Source of the DNA: Megamerina dolium
Lineage: Eukaryota > Arthropoda > Insecta > Diptera > Megamerinidae
Reading direction: 5' to 3'
Assembly (NCBI GenBank): GCA_963854835.1
Contig: OY978526.1
Span: 36,804,501 to 36,868,500 of the forward strand
Length of the DNA: 64,000 bases
Shown here one piece after another: positions 24,311 through 36,450 of the stretch (its first letter is position 1; each line of letters starts with the position of its first letter). A program made the translations under genes and the position numbers. The notes beneath the pieces were generated by a model. The model ran no database searches and was not told where the DNA came from. It saw only the letters and a list, made by a program, of their open reading frames with translations.

Positions 24311-26544
24311 AATCGCTTAGTCTACTTTTTCGCCAATAGGTAATATAGCATCCATGAGACAGTTGAAATGGTAAAAAAAATTATAAATCAAAATGGCGCA
24401 TATTTGACTCAAGTCGGACATAACCAATCGATTTCTTCTTCCTCCAAGCCAATATTTGATAATACACTACAATTTTTGCACAGTGGGTCGGATCGATGAA
24501 AGTAAGACGAAAAATAATATTCTTTAGAGTTTCTAGTGTATGCAAGTGGACGCATATTTTTGTATTTACTATCAGCTTTTACGTTTTTTGCTGACAAAGT
24601 GAATGTTTTTTTCATTTCATATGTTGCAGCAATTGTTCTCAATCATACAATATATACAACGTCAATTTTAATGAGCTCAAATATATTAGTATACACCATA
24701 TATTTACGTATGTATACTGGTATACATAAAATTTGTGGCATCACATAAGAAAAATGTGAAAAGCGAAAAAAAGCAACCCAAACTGAATGGTGTTTTATGC
24801 GTTTGACTCATTTGTGAGACGTGATTTATTACAAACAGGCGAAATGGCACAGCACAAAACAAAATAGAAACAAAAACTAAAACAAGAAGAAAAGCAAAAA
24901 AAAAAAAAAACAGAAGAAAAAAAATATGAATGCCGAATAATCATGAAATGAATAAGTGCACCATCGCCTATAGTTGCCCTCGTCAATGCACACCCATTAG
25001 CGGGATGGCAATAAATGTGTGGCTCATGGTCGGGGGAAAATGTCAAAAATAGTTTTACACCATTTGTGCTTTTCTAAGGCGAAAAGCATACGAGAGGAAG
25101 TAACATGTATAGAGACATGTATTTATGCATGTGTACAATACACAATCTACCTTACCCCTACGGAAGTCCTTTATTTTCGGTTCAAATTCATTGTAAATCT
25201 TTTTGTAGCTCGTTAAATTTGACATATCCACTTGAAAAAATAAAAAACAAAACAATAATAAGAAAACAACCAAAATGAAATAAATTGTTAAAGTGTCGTT
25301 GCAACCTATCATCATTGATTGTTGTATTGAAAATGGAGTCGAGGCAGTCGCCTGTCATAGTCGTCATTATTGGCGCAAAGAGTTGCTTGAGCAATTGATT
25401 TGATACGTGATCGCACTTGCGATCGACGAACAAACATAATTAATGCGCTGCCAGCATGTGGAATGTCTTATACGATTGTGCAACAATGCAGACAACAAAG
25501 AATAATACATACATGCCTCATCAATGTCTCAACCTGTCCGATGATCGAATGTGCAAAATATTCAGACAGAAATATTCTGCAATGATACAGAGGGATTTGG
25601 GAAAAGCATATTCACAATAATGTCATGTACATAAGTCTACATAAGCTAATATTTCCTGTATTGAGTGCCAGATAAACTAAAATGGGCTTTACAATACCCA
25701 ATGCAGCATGCTCCATATAGCAAGAAGAACAAGAAAGAACAGGAGCTTATTAAGGATGAGGATGAGAAATAAAAAATAAGATATATAACCTTCAATTTTG
25801 AAAGAAAATCTGAGGAACTTTGCAGCATTAGGTCGTTTCACTACCAGTACATTAGATTTCGAATCAAATCTTAGCGATAACCTAGTACCATCCATTTAAA
25901 TTTTACAATCATTACAGAACTTGTTAGTCTATTCACCACAATGGTAAGCTTGAAGATATCATAAATTACTTCACAAGACAATGCCTTGGTTTCTAAAATG
26001 AACGTGAATACAATAACTGCAACAATGTCGCCACTGTGACGTGTATTGTAAGGCGTGTTGGCGCGCTTGAATGAAATGTGTGTGGGCATGAACGAATGAA
26101 TGAGTGAATGAGGCATATCCACTAATACATACATACTTACCACAATAATGAGATAATGTCATGTACAATACTAGTGACAGGATATCAGCAAATTGGAATT
26201 GCAAAAGTAAAAGAAAAATTCCTTTTGAAAACGTGAATCGGTGTATGGTGATATCATAACACTGACACTTTAGTAGCGCATGCAACATAAACAAGTCAAC
26301 AATGCACAAAGCTTATCAGTAGCAGCAGCAGCAGCAGCAGCAGCAGAGACAGAAGCAACAGTCATCGTCGATTATTTATATTTAAATTACACAACATTGC
26401 TGAGTAGAGATGGTAGAAAATGCATGTTCAGTGTAACGGACGTGACATTCGTTCTCATAAAGTATGAAGAATCACAAATATAAGTAAAAGATGTGATTCC
26501 AATTTTCGATTATTTTGTAGCACTAGATGAGTACTATGTATGTT
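24311..26544. other. AT-rich spacer with simple repeats, no gene seen
   Basis: Contains an A-rich tract at 24896-24910 and (CAG)9 at 26320-26346. Two facing open frames around 25055-25433 and several frames at 25646-26309 lack known motifs. Confidence 0.55.
26320..26346. repeat. (CAG)9 microsatellite
   Basis: Uninterrupted AGC/CAG units near the 3' end of a short alanine-coding frame. Confidence 0.9.
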
Positions 26545-26939
26545 ACACTACTCGACAGAAAAAAGTACCTAAAAAGTATGTTTTCTAGCCTAAGCTTGGT
26601 CCGTTAAACAAGAAAATAGCGTTTCCGAGATATTCGCGAAAAACCAGATTTTTGCATTTTTTTTAGTTAATGGCTAAAACCTCGAAAACGATTTATCCAT
26701 ATAATATGGTTTGCACGCCATTCGAAAGCCGTGGTCTTCTTCCGTCAATATGCCGCCTGTGTCGGTTGAATTAAATTTGACAGTGTTATATGCGATGAAA
26801 TACGAAAAATGGAGACATTTTTACCTTTTTTGAAAATCACTCATTTTCAGTCGTTCCATTGACATGAAAAGAAATTATTTCACTTATATTTTAGATTGTA
26901 AATGAAAGACAATTTTATGGTGAAAATTGTAAACATGCT

Positions 26940-28344
26940 ACTAAGTAGGAATGAGACTCGAAAATTCTTCGAGAAGAACAAGCGCTTGACTGGCGATTTA
27001 AATCCCGGAGCCTATTTCTGCCGTATCGGAAATGGGAATCTGGTTACGGATATCCAGAGCGTTCTAAGTCTATGGAGGAAACACTTCTCCAAGTCACTGA
27101 ATGGCGATGCTACGAACAATTCCGCCAGTGGAGGAGATGCCCGATCACCCCAATTACGGATGATGGTGTTGACATTTCACCACCCGAACATGACGTGGTT
27201 AAAACAGCCATAATAAAGTTGAAGAACAACAAAGCAGTAGGTGCAGATGGCCTGCCTGCCAAGTTGTTTAAGACCGGCGGCGATGAGCTCCTCAACTGCA
27301 TGCACCATCTCATAAGCACAATATGGTCGGACGAAAGCATGCCCTATGATTGGAGACTCAGTGTTCTCTGCACCATACATAAGAAAGGAGACTACACAAT
27401 TTGCGCCAACTACAGGTGATTCGTTATCTTGTGATTTCTTCAACCTTATTATGGAGAAAATTATACAAGCTGTATATTTACGATATAATGGCACTATCTT
27501 CAACAAAAGTGTCATGCTGCTGGCATATGCCGACTATATTGACATAATCGGTATCAACTCGCGAGCAGTCAGCATTCTCTGAAATGCAACGAGAGTCACG
27601 TCGAATGGGTCTTACGGTGAACGAGGGCAAAACGAAGTACCTAGTGTCGACAAACAAAGAGTCCCGGCGGCTTGCACAACACGTCACTGTTGACAATTAC
27701 ACTTTCGATGTGGTGAAGGACTTCATCTATCTTGGAACCAGCATCCACAACTGTAATGACTTCAGCTTGGAGATCATACGTAGGATAACTCTTGCTAACA
27801 GGTGTTACTTTGGACTAAGTAAGCAATAGAGTAATCGAGCCCTCACTCGAAAACCGTAAATCACAAGTCCCTCATTATTCCTGTCCTAACATATGGCGCA
27901 GAAGCCAGGACAATTTCCACCACGGATGAGAGGATGTTTGGAGTTTTCGAGACAAAAGTTCTGCACAGGACCTATTTGCGTTGATGGCGAGTATCGAATA
28001 AGGTACAACGATGAACAGTATGAGCTGTACGCTGACATAGACATAGTTAGGCGAATCAAAATCCATCGGCTACACTGGCTAAGTCATGTCGAAATGGAAG
28101 AAGACGCAAATGGAAGAAGATGCTCCAGCGAAGAGGGTATTTAATTCGGCACCCGCTGGATGACGCAGTAGAAGAGGAAGACCAAACCCCTTTTTGGAAG
28201 GACCAAGTGTTGGATAGCCTGTTGGCGCTTAGAATATCCAATTAGCGTCAACAAGCTAGGAACAGAGAAGAATGGCGCCGCATTATATTTTCGACCTAAA
28301 TCAATCATCGGTTGTTATGGCCACATAAGAAGAAGAAGACTAAG
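26940..28344 (+). mobile_element. LINE nested in the DNA transposon
   Basis: The interior of the host transposon is interrupted here compared with the 50.6-kb copy. A 6-bp direct repeat ACTAAG at 26940-26945 and 28339-28344 is a candidate target-site duplication. The 3' end (TTGTTATGGCCACATAAG, then AAGAAG) is the same as in the LINE at 6.8-7.2 kb. It is 5'-truncated and has an internal deletion at about 27416. Confidence 0.8.
26946..28318 (+). pseudogene. LINE reverse transcriptase ORF, broken
   Basis: Segments in order: FFEKNKRLTGDLNPGAYFCR...DIQSVLSLWRKHF (linker before the polymerase); AIIKLKNNKAVGADGLPAKL...WRLSVLCTIHKKGDYTICANYR (finger motifs); then GDSLSCDFFNLIMEKIIQAV and LLAYADYIDIIG, in which the catalytic YADD box reads YADY. 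Next come GLTVNEGKTKYLVST, FIYLGTSIHN and the terminal RIRYNDEQYELYADIDIVRRIKI and HWLSHVE blocks. ANYR joins directly to GDSL at about 27416, so the central polymerase region (normally well over 100 residues) is deleted. There are several frameshifts. No endonuclease domain. Dead copy of the same family as the 6.8-kb LINE. Confidence 0.85.
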
Positions 28345-28664
28345 CATTAAGTGATGATAGACAAATTACTTTTTAGACACAAACTCATTTGTATGTGCAA
28401 TACAAAAGTATGTAAAAATGAATCTATCGAACTGAAACTTGGTACATAAGACGTTCTTTAACAGAGAACTAATATACCTGAACCGGATGAAAAGCTCCCC
28501 CACCTCCCATACAAAAGGGTGATTTGGTTTTCAACAGATCTCGCATATTTTCGAGCTCCTCCATTTATTGGCCAATTTAATCGATTACACTGTAAACACT
28601 TCTTTGGAGGAAGACTTCCTTTTTTGGGGTACTCGCAAAAGAGAAAAAAATTGTCGAGTAGTGT

Positions 28665-29459
28665 TATATTTAAGCGAAAGAAAAGGGCTGGTCTATTATT
28701 TGATTTCAAGATATCAGCATAAGCGATACGGACGCGACAAAATATGACAATACTTTCTAAGGTGCTTGTTCGTCCTTATTAGGTTGAACACTGTAGAGTT
28801 GAGGTAGGGTTGCCGGTGGGCCACAAGTTGGATTAAACCTTGCCACTGTTGCTGTTTCAATAGGGCACAATAACATTCACTTTCTGTGTAATTTAGTTTA
28901 AGTGATTTTTTAATTGTATGTTTTCGTTTGTAAATTGTATATTTGTTTATTTGATTTTACATTTAGTTTTAGCTTTTCGTTATATAAAAAAAACACTTCC
29001 GTTTAAATAATATAGATAAATATAAATATAAATATAAAGAGAAAATTCGGTGTTTAAAGAATCGCGCACTGTCGTAAGGAAAAAAAAAGCGAGAATAATA
29101 ATAAACCAAAAAGAAAAACCAAAAGCAAGCAGAGAAGAAGAAAAAGTGAGAGAGAGAGAGAAGCAAATAGCGAAAATAACCAATTTGCTGTGGGTTGCCA
29201 ACGCAATGAAAATTATAACTTAAAATTAAAACTTTATTAATTTATTTATTGACGGACAGTGCGCGACATTTATATTCTGGCGTAGACAAACACATTTAAT
29301 TAATTTTCTTTTACGATAAAGTGCGACCTGAATACGAGATTATTTTTTAAAATAAAATAAAACGCATAAAATTCAAATTATTTAAGATATCATATAACTT
29401 TATTAGGAACAGCAAACTTTCTCAATATTTAGGGAACACGTTTTCAATATTATTTTTAA
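28665..29459. other. AT-rich spacer, no gene seen
   Basis: Includes an A-rich and GA-rich stretch at 29080-29165 with (GA)n at about 29148-29160. No coding similarity. Confidence 0.55.
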
Positions 29460-29910
29460 AAAGTATGCTGGAATCACGATATTCGCTCTAATTTCTTTTC
29501 TGGATCATTCGCATGATATAAATCTTACACACAGCACCTAGGCGTTCAATCGACATTACCAAGACGGATAATAACACGACTATCGAACTTATTGCGCAAA
29601 AGATTGATTGTATGATGGGCGGAGTGCTGTGGCTCATCACTCTACCTACAAAAAATCGATAATCATGGTTCTATGGTGCTCTCTGAAAAGCAATTTCCAG
29701 CAGCATTAAAAAAAAAATATATAAATAATAATACAAAAAATTATCCAATGATGTCACCACTCCGAAATGTGCTCCCAAATGTGACTCTCTGTTGATGCTT
29801 CGTTTTCTCGACAATTACGGGCTGGTTTTTCGATACCTGAGTTGCTATTTAGTTTGTTAATACAGCCACCAAGATGAAAATACGCCTGCTTAGAAATTCA
29901 AATATATCAA
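29460..29910 (-). pseudogene. DD41D mariner-like transposase relic
   Basis: Minus-strand pieces read FILVAVLTN, then NQPVIVEKTKHQQRVTFGST, then HHTINLLRNKFDSRVIIRLG and NVD-TPRCC. They align in order with FSLGGYVNK, ENPQVFEERPLHPQKVTAWC, ARANMALLQEKF-GR-ISHRG and DIKWPPRSC of the DD41D element. An A-rich insertion at 29708-29735 splits it. Heavily mutated. Confidence 0.55.
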
Positions 29911-32622
29911 ATTTTCAATAAACTATTGACAGTTGACAGTATATCTAATTAGAAATTCCACCCACCGACATTTTTTGCAGTACTTCTTCATTTTGTCAGG
30001 GTTTAGGTCAACCCCTTCATCTGCGCCCTACATTAGATTCAGAACTTAACACTATCTTGGTTTAACAGGATCGATTCAGCACAGTCGGTGAAACTCGAAA
30101 ACTTCAAGCAATCTCTCATCTAAGGCGAACATCGCCAAACGTTTGCGCCATACCCAATAGCAGACACAATGAGAGACTTGAAAACTGTTCAAATTATCAT
30201 ATCATTTTTAGCGACCCTATGCTTTACAACAACAATAAACAAGAGAACCTCTCAAAAAACATATAGTTATTTATAAATTTAAAATGTTAAAATGCTGCAA
30301 CAATGAACGGTAGTCATTGTGGGTTTCTCATGCCCATGTGTTGTCTTGCATAAAATGACGAGTTGTTGTTGCTGATGTTGCATTTTATGACGCTCCATAA
30401 ATCATAAATGTAATTTTGTACTGATTCTTAGTACCTACATAAACTCAAGTTGGCTGATTTACAAATAGAAAATGCGTCTTTCGTTTTTACTTTCCCTTGT
30501 CCATTGACTTTTGTTGTACTTAGTACATTGTTGTTATAATGACAATGGCGACGCATGTGTGTATACGAGAATTTGATAGATACTTACATATGTTCTAACC
30601 TAGAAGGGTTAAGATTGTCCAACATATGACGTATTTTTGTGGACAATTTTAACAAAAATACCAACAAAAATTAAAATCGAAAAAACGAGAATCTGACATT
30701 TTCTTCAGGTAATCACACACATTCATATGGACATGTAAGTTTCACATGAGCAAAAGGGTATGGCACAGCACGGTATTAAAGGAGTGAAAATTTTGTAATT
30801 TCGTGGAGGAATGTTTCTCTTTTAACTGTGACAAAAATTTTGTGGCAGTTTTATTTTTTTTTTTTTCATATTTTTAAAATTTATGACCTCATCAATGTTG
30901 TGCTCAATTGTTTAAAACGACACCATAAGATATCAAATGGTAACTCTTCCTTCGTGGATGATTGTCTATGGAACGGGTTTCATTTCCATATGTAAAGATC
31001 CACTTTTAATTGGTCAATTGAAAGGCTTTATTTTGCATTCATATAGAAATTACATATTTTAAGTAGTGGAACAAAGACATCCTTTCTTATTAGAAACAAT
31101 AGCAGTTGCAACAATTTATAGACTACGATGCAGTAATGCGTATATGAACTGGATTTTGCAATGTATTATATAAATTTGGTGTTTCTCAATGGCGGCTTTT
31201 ATTACACAGAAACCAATGGAAACAATTTCAGACGTTAATAAAGAGTTGGCCACTACTTACTTCTTCGGCAATTTTTATCCCAGTTTTGGTCTAATAATAT
31301 TAAAAATAGATATAACTGAATTTGAAGAATTTTCTATGGGAAATAAATATTTGTGTGTTAGATTTTCACGATCACCCATTTAATAGTTCAGTCTATTTCA
31401 AATTCTAAATCCGAATATACTCTCGGTGAGTCCAATATTTCATAAACACTTTAAGGGTGCTGCTCAAATAGTAAAGTTATCGTAGCTGATATCAGAACTA
31501 CAAATAGGGCTGCTCGACTGTCATTTTTCGTCCATCGTTTTCAAATAGTTATTATTCATAGAACTCAGTTATATACTACAAGAACGTCTATTAATTGTAA
31601 ATTATGATTTACAGGTTTTTCAAAATATTGTTTTAGACATTTTGGTTTCAGCTCTTTCGTCTTCTGCGTAGCCGTTGTCTGCAAAAGATGCAAAGATAAT
31701 TCAAGGACTTGCAATAAAAGTACAACAATTAAAATGGTTAATGCGAATTGTAATGTTGGAAAGAAAAATGAAATTATGACAACAAGTATTGAGCATGCTC
31801 ACAAAAAGACCTGCTTATAATCACCTAACACTTGTACGCATACATGCACACAAAGGTGTACCTGCTCATTTATTACTTACGACTGGAATTGCGTAATTCA
31901 AGGACGAAACCAATGTATTTTCTTTCTTTTGGAATTTGGTATTCGCGTAACCCGTATATTCTATTGAAAAGGATTTCAGGATGACAAAAAATTAATTGCA
32001 AAAAAGGGGAATGCATTAAAAATGAGTTATGAAAAATGCCCTTGACAATGGAAGGAGATAATAAATACAGTTTCAGGGCCAAAAAGTGATATTGTGCAAT
32101 TGAGGATTTCTCAATAATATAAAGTTGCAAAAAATTGCAATGCAAACACGTGAAAATACACTTTTTCCAGCAAGCGTAACAAAATATCATTAGTGGAATC
32201 CGATATTTTCAAACTACAATTTAGCAGTTATTTAGACAATTTTGAATATTACTCTGCATTGGCATAGTGGAAAATTTATATTAGGAGAGCGTCAAAAATG
32301 TTGAAATATTTCAATGATATTAGCTTTGTAGAAAAGGAAGGAAGGTGAGGACTCAGTTACCAAGGTAAAAGTTTAACTCAATGAAGATTTGTTGAATATA
32401 AAATGAGGGGCTATAAGTTTTCATAAAAAATCATTCTAGAAGTTAAGCTTCATGTACGCCTCGTAGTTACCCACTAAACCCAGTCTCTAGAGTTTATATA
32501 TACTTCAAATTTCTTGGATAGACTGCTAATGATCATTCGACAGATTGTCTAGGAAATACCTTCCCGAAAAACTAAAGTTTCAGCAACTTCTACAGTGAGT
32601 GTTAAGTAGAATGCGGGGTATA
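29911..32622. other. AT-rich spacer, no gene seen
   Basis: Sequence near 29950-30100 may be the outer part of the preceding transposase relic. The 105-codon minus-strand frame at 31873-32190 has no recognisable motif. Otherwise featureless. Confidence 0.5.
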
Positions 32623-32624
32623 TA

Positions 32625-33880
32625 CGAGGGCGATTGATAAATGGTTTTTTTTTTTCAAAAACCATTTATTTCTCAACATAGTCTCCTTTTACTTCGACAC
32701 ACTTAGTAAGACGATATTCCAACTTTTTTATACCATCTGAATAATACGATTTCGAGAAGCCCTCAAAATACGCGTTAGTTTCGGTAATCACTTCTTCGTT
32801 TGTGCTGAATCTTTTTCCTGCGAGCCATTTTTTCAAGTTTGGAAACAGGAAACAGTCACTAGGAGCTAAATCTGGACTATAAGGTGGATGCTCAACCAAT
32901 TCGAAGTGTATTTCACGTAATTTTAGAAGTGTATTTCACGTATCTAATGCTGTATAAACCGGTGCGTTGTGTTGAAGAAATAGCACTTTTTTCTTCTTTA
33001 AATGTGGTCGTTTTTTCTTGATTGCATCATTCAATTGATCCAATAATGCACGATAATACTTTTCTGTGATTGTGGATCATTTTTCAAGATAATCAATAAG
33101 CAATATTCCGAGTTCATCCCAAAATACAGTGGCCATAACCTTGCCAGCCGATTTCACTGCCTTCGACTTCTTCGGTGCACTTCCACCAGCTTCCACCCAT
33201 TGTTTCGATTGATTTTTGGTTTCAGGTGTGTAGTGGTGGACCCACGTTTCATCAACAGTTATTAATTGACGCCACAAATCAACAGGATTACGCTTTATCA
33301 TGTCCAAACACCGCTGTGAAGTAGTCTCTCGAACTCGTTTTTGTTCAACACTGAGCAAACGCGGCACCCATCTTGTCGATAGCTTTTTCATATGCAAATG
33401 TTCATGCAAAATTTTGAATTTTGAATTCAACAATCTCACGCAACTTGACTCGGCGATCATTCATAACGATATCGAGGATTTTCTTGATATTTTCTTCAGT
33501 AACCACCTCTTTTGGCCTTCCTGTTGATGGTATTGTTGCAGTGCTTGTTCGGCCGTGTTTAAATTCAGCAATCCAATATTTTACCATGTAATCTGTCGGA
33601 GCAGACTCACCGTAATGTTTATCGAGCCTTTCTTTTGTCTCTTTCGCCGTTTTCCCTTTCAAATAATAGTGTTTAAACACTACACGAAATTCGCTTTTTT
33701 CCATTTTTCAAGAAACACAAAAGTTGGATACTTCAAACGACTACAACAAATAAACTAATCGATGAATTTCGGTGAAATTTTAACAGCTGACGTTTGACAG
33801 ATCGCAATTTCAAAAAAAAAATTTTTGTGTTTGTGCTGCCTTTTTCGTACTTAGGTAGCTTCTTTATCAATCCGCCCTAA
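32625..33880 (-). mobile_element. Complete but inactive mariner (DD34D) transposon
   Basis: The transposase gene is flanked by imperfect inverted ends: AGGGCGATTGATAAA near 32627 on the left and, on the complementary strand of the right end, AGGGCGGATTGATAAA near 33877. TA dinucleotides lie at 32623-32624 and 33881-33882. The length of about 1.26 kb is normal for mariner. A short hairpin (AAATGGTTTTT with AAAAACCATTT) lies just inside the left end at 32639-32666. Confidence 0.85.
32666..33704 (-). pseudogene. Mariner transposase, frameshifted
   Basis: Starts MEKSEFRVVFKHYYLKGKTA, with a helix-turn-helix and the GRPKEVV linker, then RWVPRLLS. The first catalytic Asp is in ITVDETWVHHY. The third lies in PPYSPDLAPSDCFLFPNLKKWLAG. 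The protein ends KGDYVEK and a stop, the normal mariner C-terminus. Defects: a frameshift at about 33410-33450, an in-frame stop after IDYLEK (about 33075), a further stop near 32939, and loss of the second catalytic Asp, which reads LQHNAPVY where FHQDNAPAH is usual. A 16-17-bp segment (GAAGTGTATTTCACGTA) is duplicated at 32903-32943. Related to the mellifera/cecropia-type mariners by overall motif pattern; the subfamily is an inference. Confidence 0.85.
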
Positions 33881-33882
33881 TA

Positions 33883-36097
33883 TGTGCTCTCGCTATGTGC
33901 TACTGTAAACATGGAAACATCGCTATGGTCCATAGTAACAAACTGCATACATGAAGTTTGTGACTTCCATTTTCTATTTGTCAGCTGAATATAGTGTAAG
34001 TGTGCACTTAGCTTGACGATTCCAAAACAACCGAGCCTGGTACCTCAAACGATGTGTTAAGAAAGTCCAGAGAGCCTCAACAAAATACCAAAATCTAAAA
34101 AAATATATTAAAATTAATCATACGTTGACAAAGATCAGCAAAGGGGAGAAGAAGATAATTGGAAAACCCCATCGATCTGTTGAACCCTAATATAAAAGTG
34201 GGTTTAAGAAAGAGTACTTCTCGACAACTTGCCATCTAATGCGTTATATTGTTCAACGTTAATAACATGAACATTTTTGGAATTTCAGCATCTACATGGA
34301 CCAAATATACATTTTTCCAGAGTCACTTACAAACAACTACTTATCATAAGTACAACCAAAACACTTAAATTCGAGTATTCATCCCAATGTTAGTTGTAGT
34401 TCATACGAGTAATTAGTCAAAAGCAAAAACAATAACAACAACAAAAAAATGGCAAACACAGAAAGAAGAAAAGCCAACCTTCACATCGTAAAATGTGAAA
34501 ACAAGTAAACCGTTAAAATACTTTTTAACTATTAACAACACCAGTAACTTAAACAGTAAATTTAACGCTTTCTTTCTTTCTTTCTTTCATTGGATTCGCT
34601 TGGACATCCCGATTTTGCATATCGCACAATTTTTTGTGCTGCGATATGGTTGTATGCCTGGAGTGTGTTGGTGTGTGTGTGTGTGTGTGTGTGTGTTTGT
34701 GTGTGTATGTGTGTGTGTTAATCATAAACCAAAAATTATTTACTTGCAAGTGTTATTTTTATGATCGCGAGCAAAAAACAAAAAAAGGAAGAAGAAGATA
34801 CGAAACGTAAACGTTATCCATAATTCATTTGCGTGCGTTTGAGCACCCGTTATTATTGTTATTGTTGTTGTTGGCGGTGTTGCTGGTTTTTATTTATTGT
34901 GTATCTTGTTTTGTTTTGTTTTTGCTTACTATTATTTTTTTACTATCAATAAAATAACACTTAAATTAACATTAAAATTTTTATATTCTCTGTGCTTCTT
35001 CTTCCACCTCCTCACCACCATCATCACCTTCATCATCATCATCATCATGTTGTATATGTGTTTCGTCTTGTTGTGAGTGCTGTTTTATTTTGTGTATGTT
35101 TTTTGACTTTTCAATTTGTTTTATCAAAATCTTAAAAAGTACGATTTTTTTTCGTAGAACAACAGATTCGAAATGAATTGATTTTTGTTGTTGTTGTTGT
35201 TTCCTTCGCATCTTATATACGTGTGATAATTTTTGTCATAGTTTTACTTGTTATTATTAGATAAGTAGGTAGGTATGTTAATAATACAATATTAATATTA
35301 GCAAATACATACCGATTTCTACATATATACAACGTTGTTGTTCTAAATTGCCCATCTCTATGTGTGGAGGTGGTGATGGCGATGGTGTGGTTTTGAATAT
35401 TGTTGATGAAATTGATTAAAAAAATATGCAGATTGTTGATTCAATGCTGTTGTCTGAATTTTATATGATTTTAATTTGATGATTTCTATTGTAGTGGGCT
35501 GTGATTATTTTCATTTTGAATATTTTAATAGCATCCGAAATGGTTATATGTCCTTAATTAATTATTTTAATTAATCAGATAATATGATAATTTACTATAA
35601 TTACTAAAATTAGTATTATTATTAGTACAATAATTTTTATTATTATTATCATCATCACCATCTTCTTAAAGAGTATCCAGAACGACATGCCAATCCAATT
35701 ATTGCTAGAAGCGATCTGATATTTTTCCATCTATAAGTTTGACATTTTTTTTTTTTTTTTTAATATGTCTACGCATTTTTGTCATATGGTCGATATTTAC
35801 TTCGCTGCTTATTTTGATTTGATTATTTTTTTCATCACGTATATTTGCAATTTTTCTTGTTTTTTGCTAATTCATGACACACTGATAGTAGTTATTTTAA
35901 ACACAAGTGTCATGTTGGTGTACTAAATTAATGTCGAAAAATGATTATAATATTGTCAAATTTTTTTAAAATGAATAAATCTAAATTTTTGCAAAATTTC
36001 ATTTTGATTTGATTGATAAAATTTTTGCAGATATTTTTTGTTCGACAGTATTTCAATTAATGCTTGCAATAATATCAAAATTTTAATATTTATGCAG
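33883..36097. other. AT-rich spacer with microsatellites, no gene seen
   Basis: (TTTC)n at 34568-34589, a long GT run at 34671-34718, (CAT)n near 35030-35048 and TTG near 35188-35201. The open frames at 34495-34764 and 34981-35211 are repeat-driven. Confidence 0.6.
34671..34718. repeat. (GT)n microsatellite
   Basis: A GT array with two single-base interruptions. Confidence 0.9.
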
Positions 36098-36450
36098 GGT
36101 GATTTTTTAAGAGCCTTCGGATTTGATTAAAAACAAAAACACTTCAAATTTAGAAAAATGTATAAATGTTGGCCGCGACTGCGCCTCAAATGGTTCATAC
36201 GCTGGGTCCAATTTTGACATACTCTCTCCAACATATCGGCCGGTATCTCACGAATAAATCGATAATTCACGGTTATCAACAAGACTGGTGGATACAGCTG
36301 CGATATTTTCCTCTGCCCGCACTCTGCGTATGCGTGTTGGAGTTTTAATGTCCAATAATGTAAATTGTGTGCGCAATTTAGTCACAAGATTCCGAATAGC
36401 CGAAGAAGTCCACGATCGTTGACAGTAACATGTTACACGAAAATAGCTGA
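36098..36450 (-). mobile_element. Internally deleted mariner-like element
   Basis: One end is at 36098: CAGGGTGATTTTTTAAGAGC, a terminal sequence I associate with mariner-like elements of flies. On the minus strand the coding pieces are an N-terminal block (SSAIRNLVTKLRTQFTLLD, RRVRAEENIAAVSTSLVDNR) and then the transposase C-terminus (IPADMLERVCQNWTQRMNHL, RRSRGQHL). The N-terminal block is followed almost at once, at about 36245, by the C-terminal block. The whole catalytic core is missing, as in deletion derivatives. I cannot find the other terminal inverted repeat. Confidence 0.7.

Larger units (their letters stand above)
26545..28664. mobile_element. Non-autonomous DNA transposon with inverted ends, split by a nested LINE
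   Basis: The 13-bp string ACACTACTCGACA at 26545-26557 is found inverted at 28652-28664. Inside both ends lies a GTACC-containing stretch. Another copy at 50.6-51.3 kb shares the interior. Common strings include TTTTCTAG, TCGAAAACGATTTATCCA and CATTTTCAGT and, on the far side of the LINE, AAGTGATGATAG. Removing the LINE (26946-28344) leaves about 720 bp. No transposase frame is visible, so it looks non-autonomous. Superfamily unassigned; the TA-rich flanks are compatible with Tc1/mariner. Confidence 0.7.

Noticed and set aside
31873..32190. 105-codon minus-strand open frame
   Set aside because: Hydrophobic and compositionally random in AT-rich DNA; no known motif.
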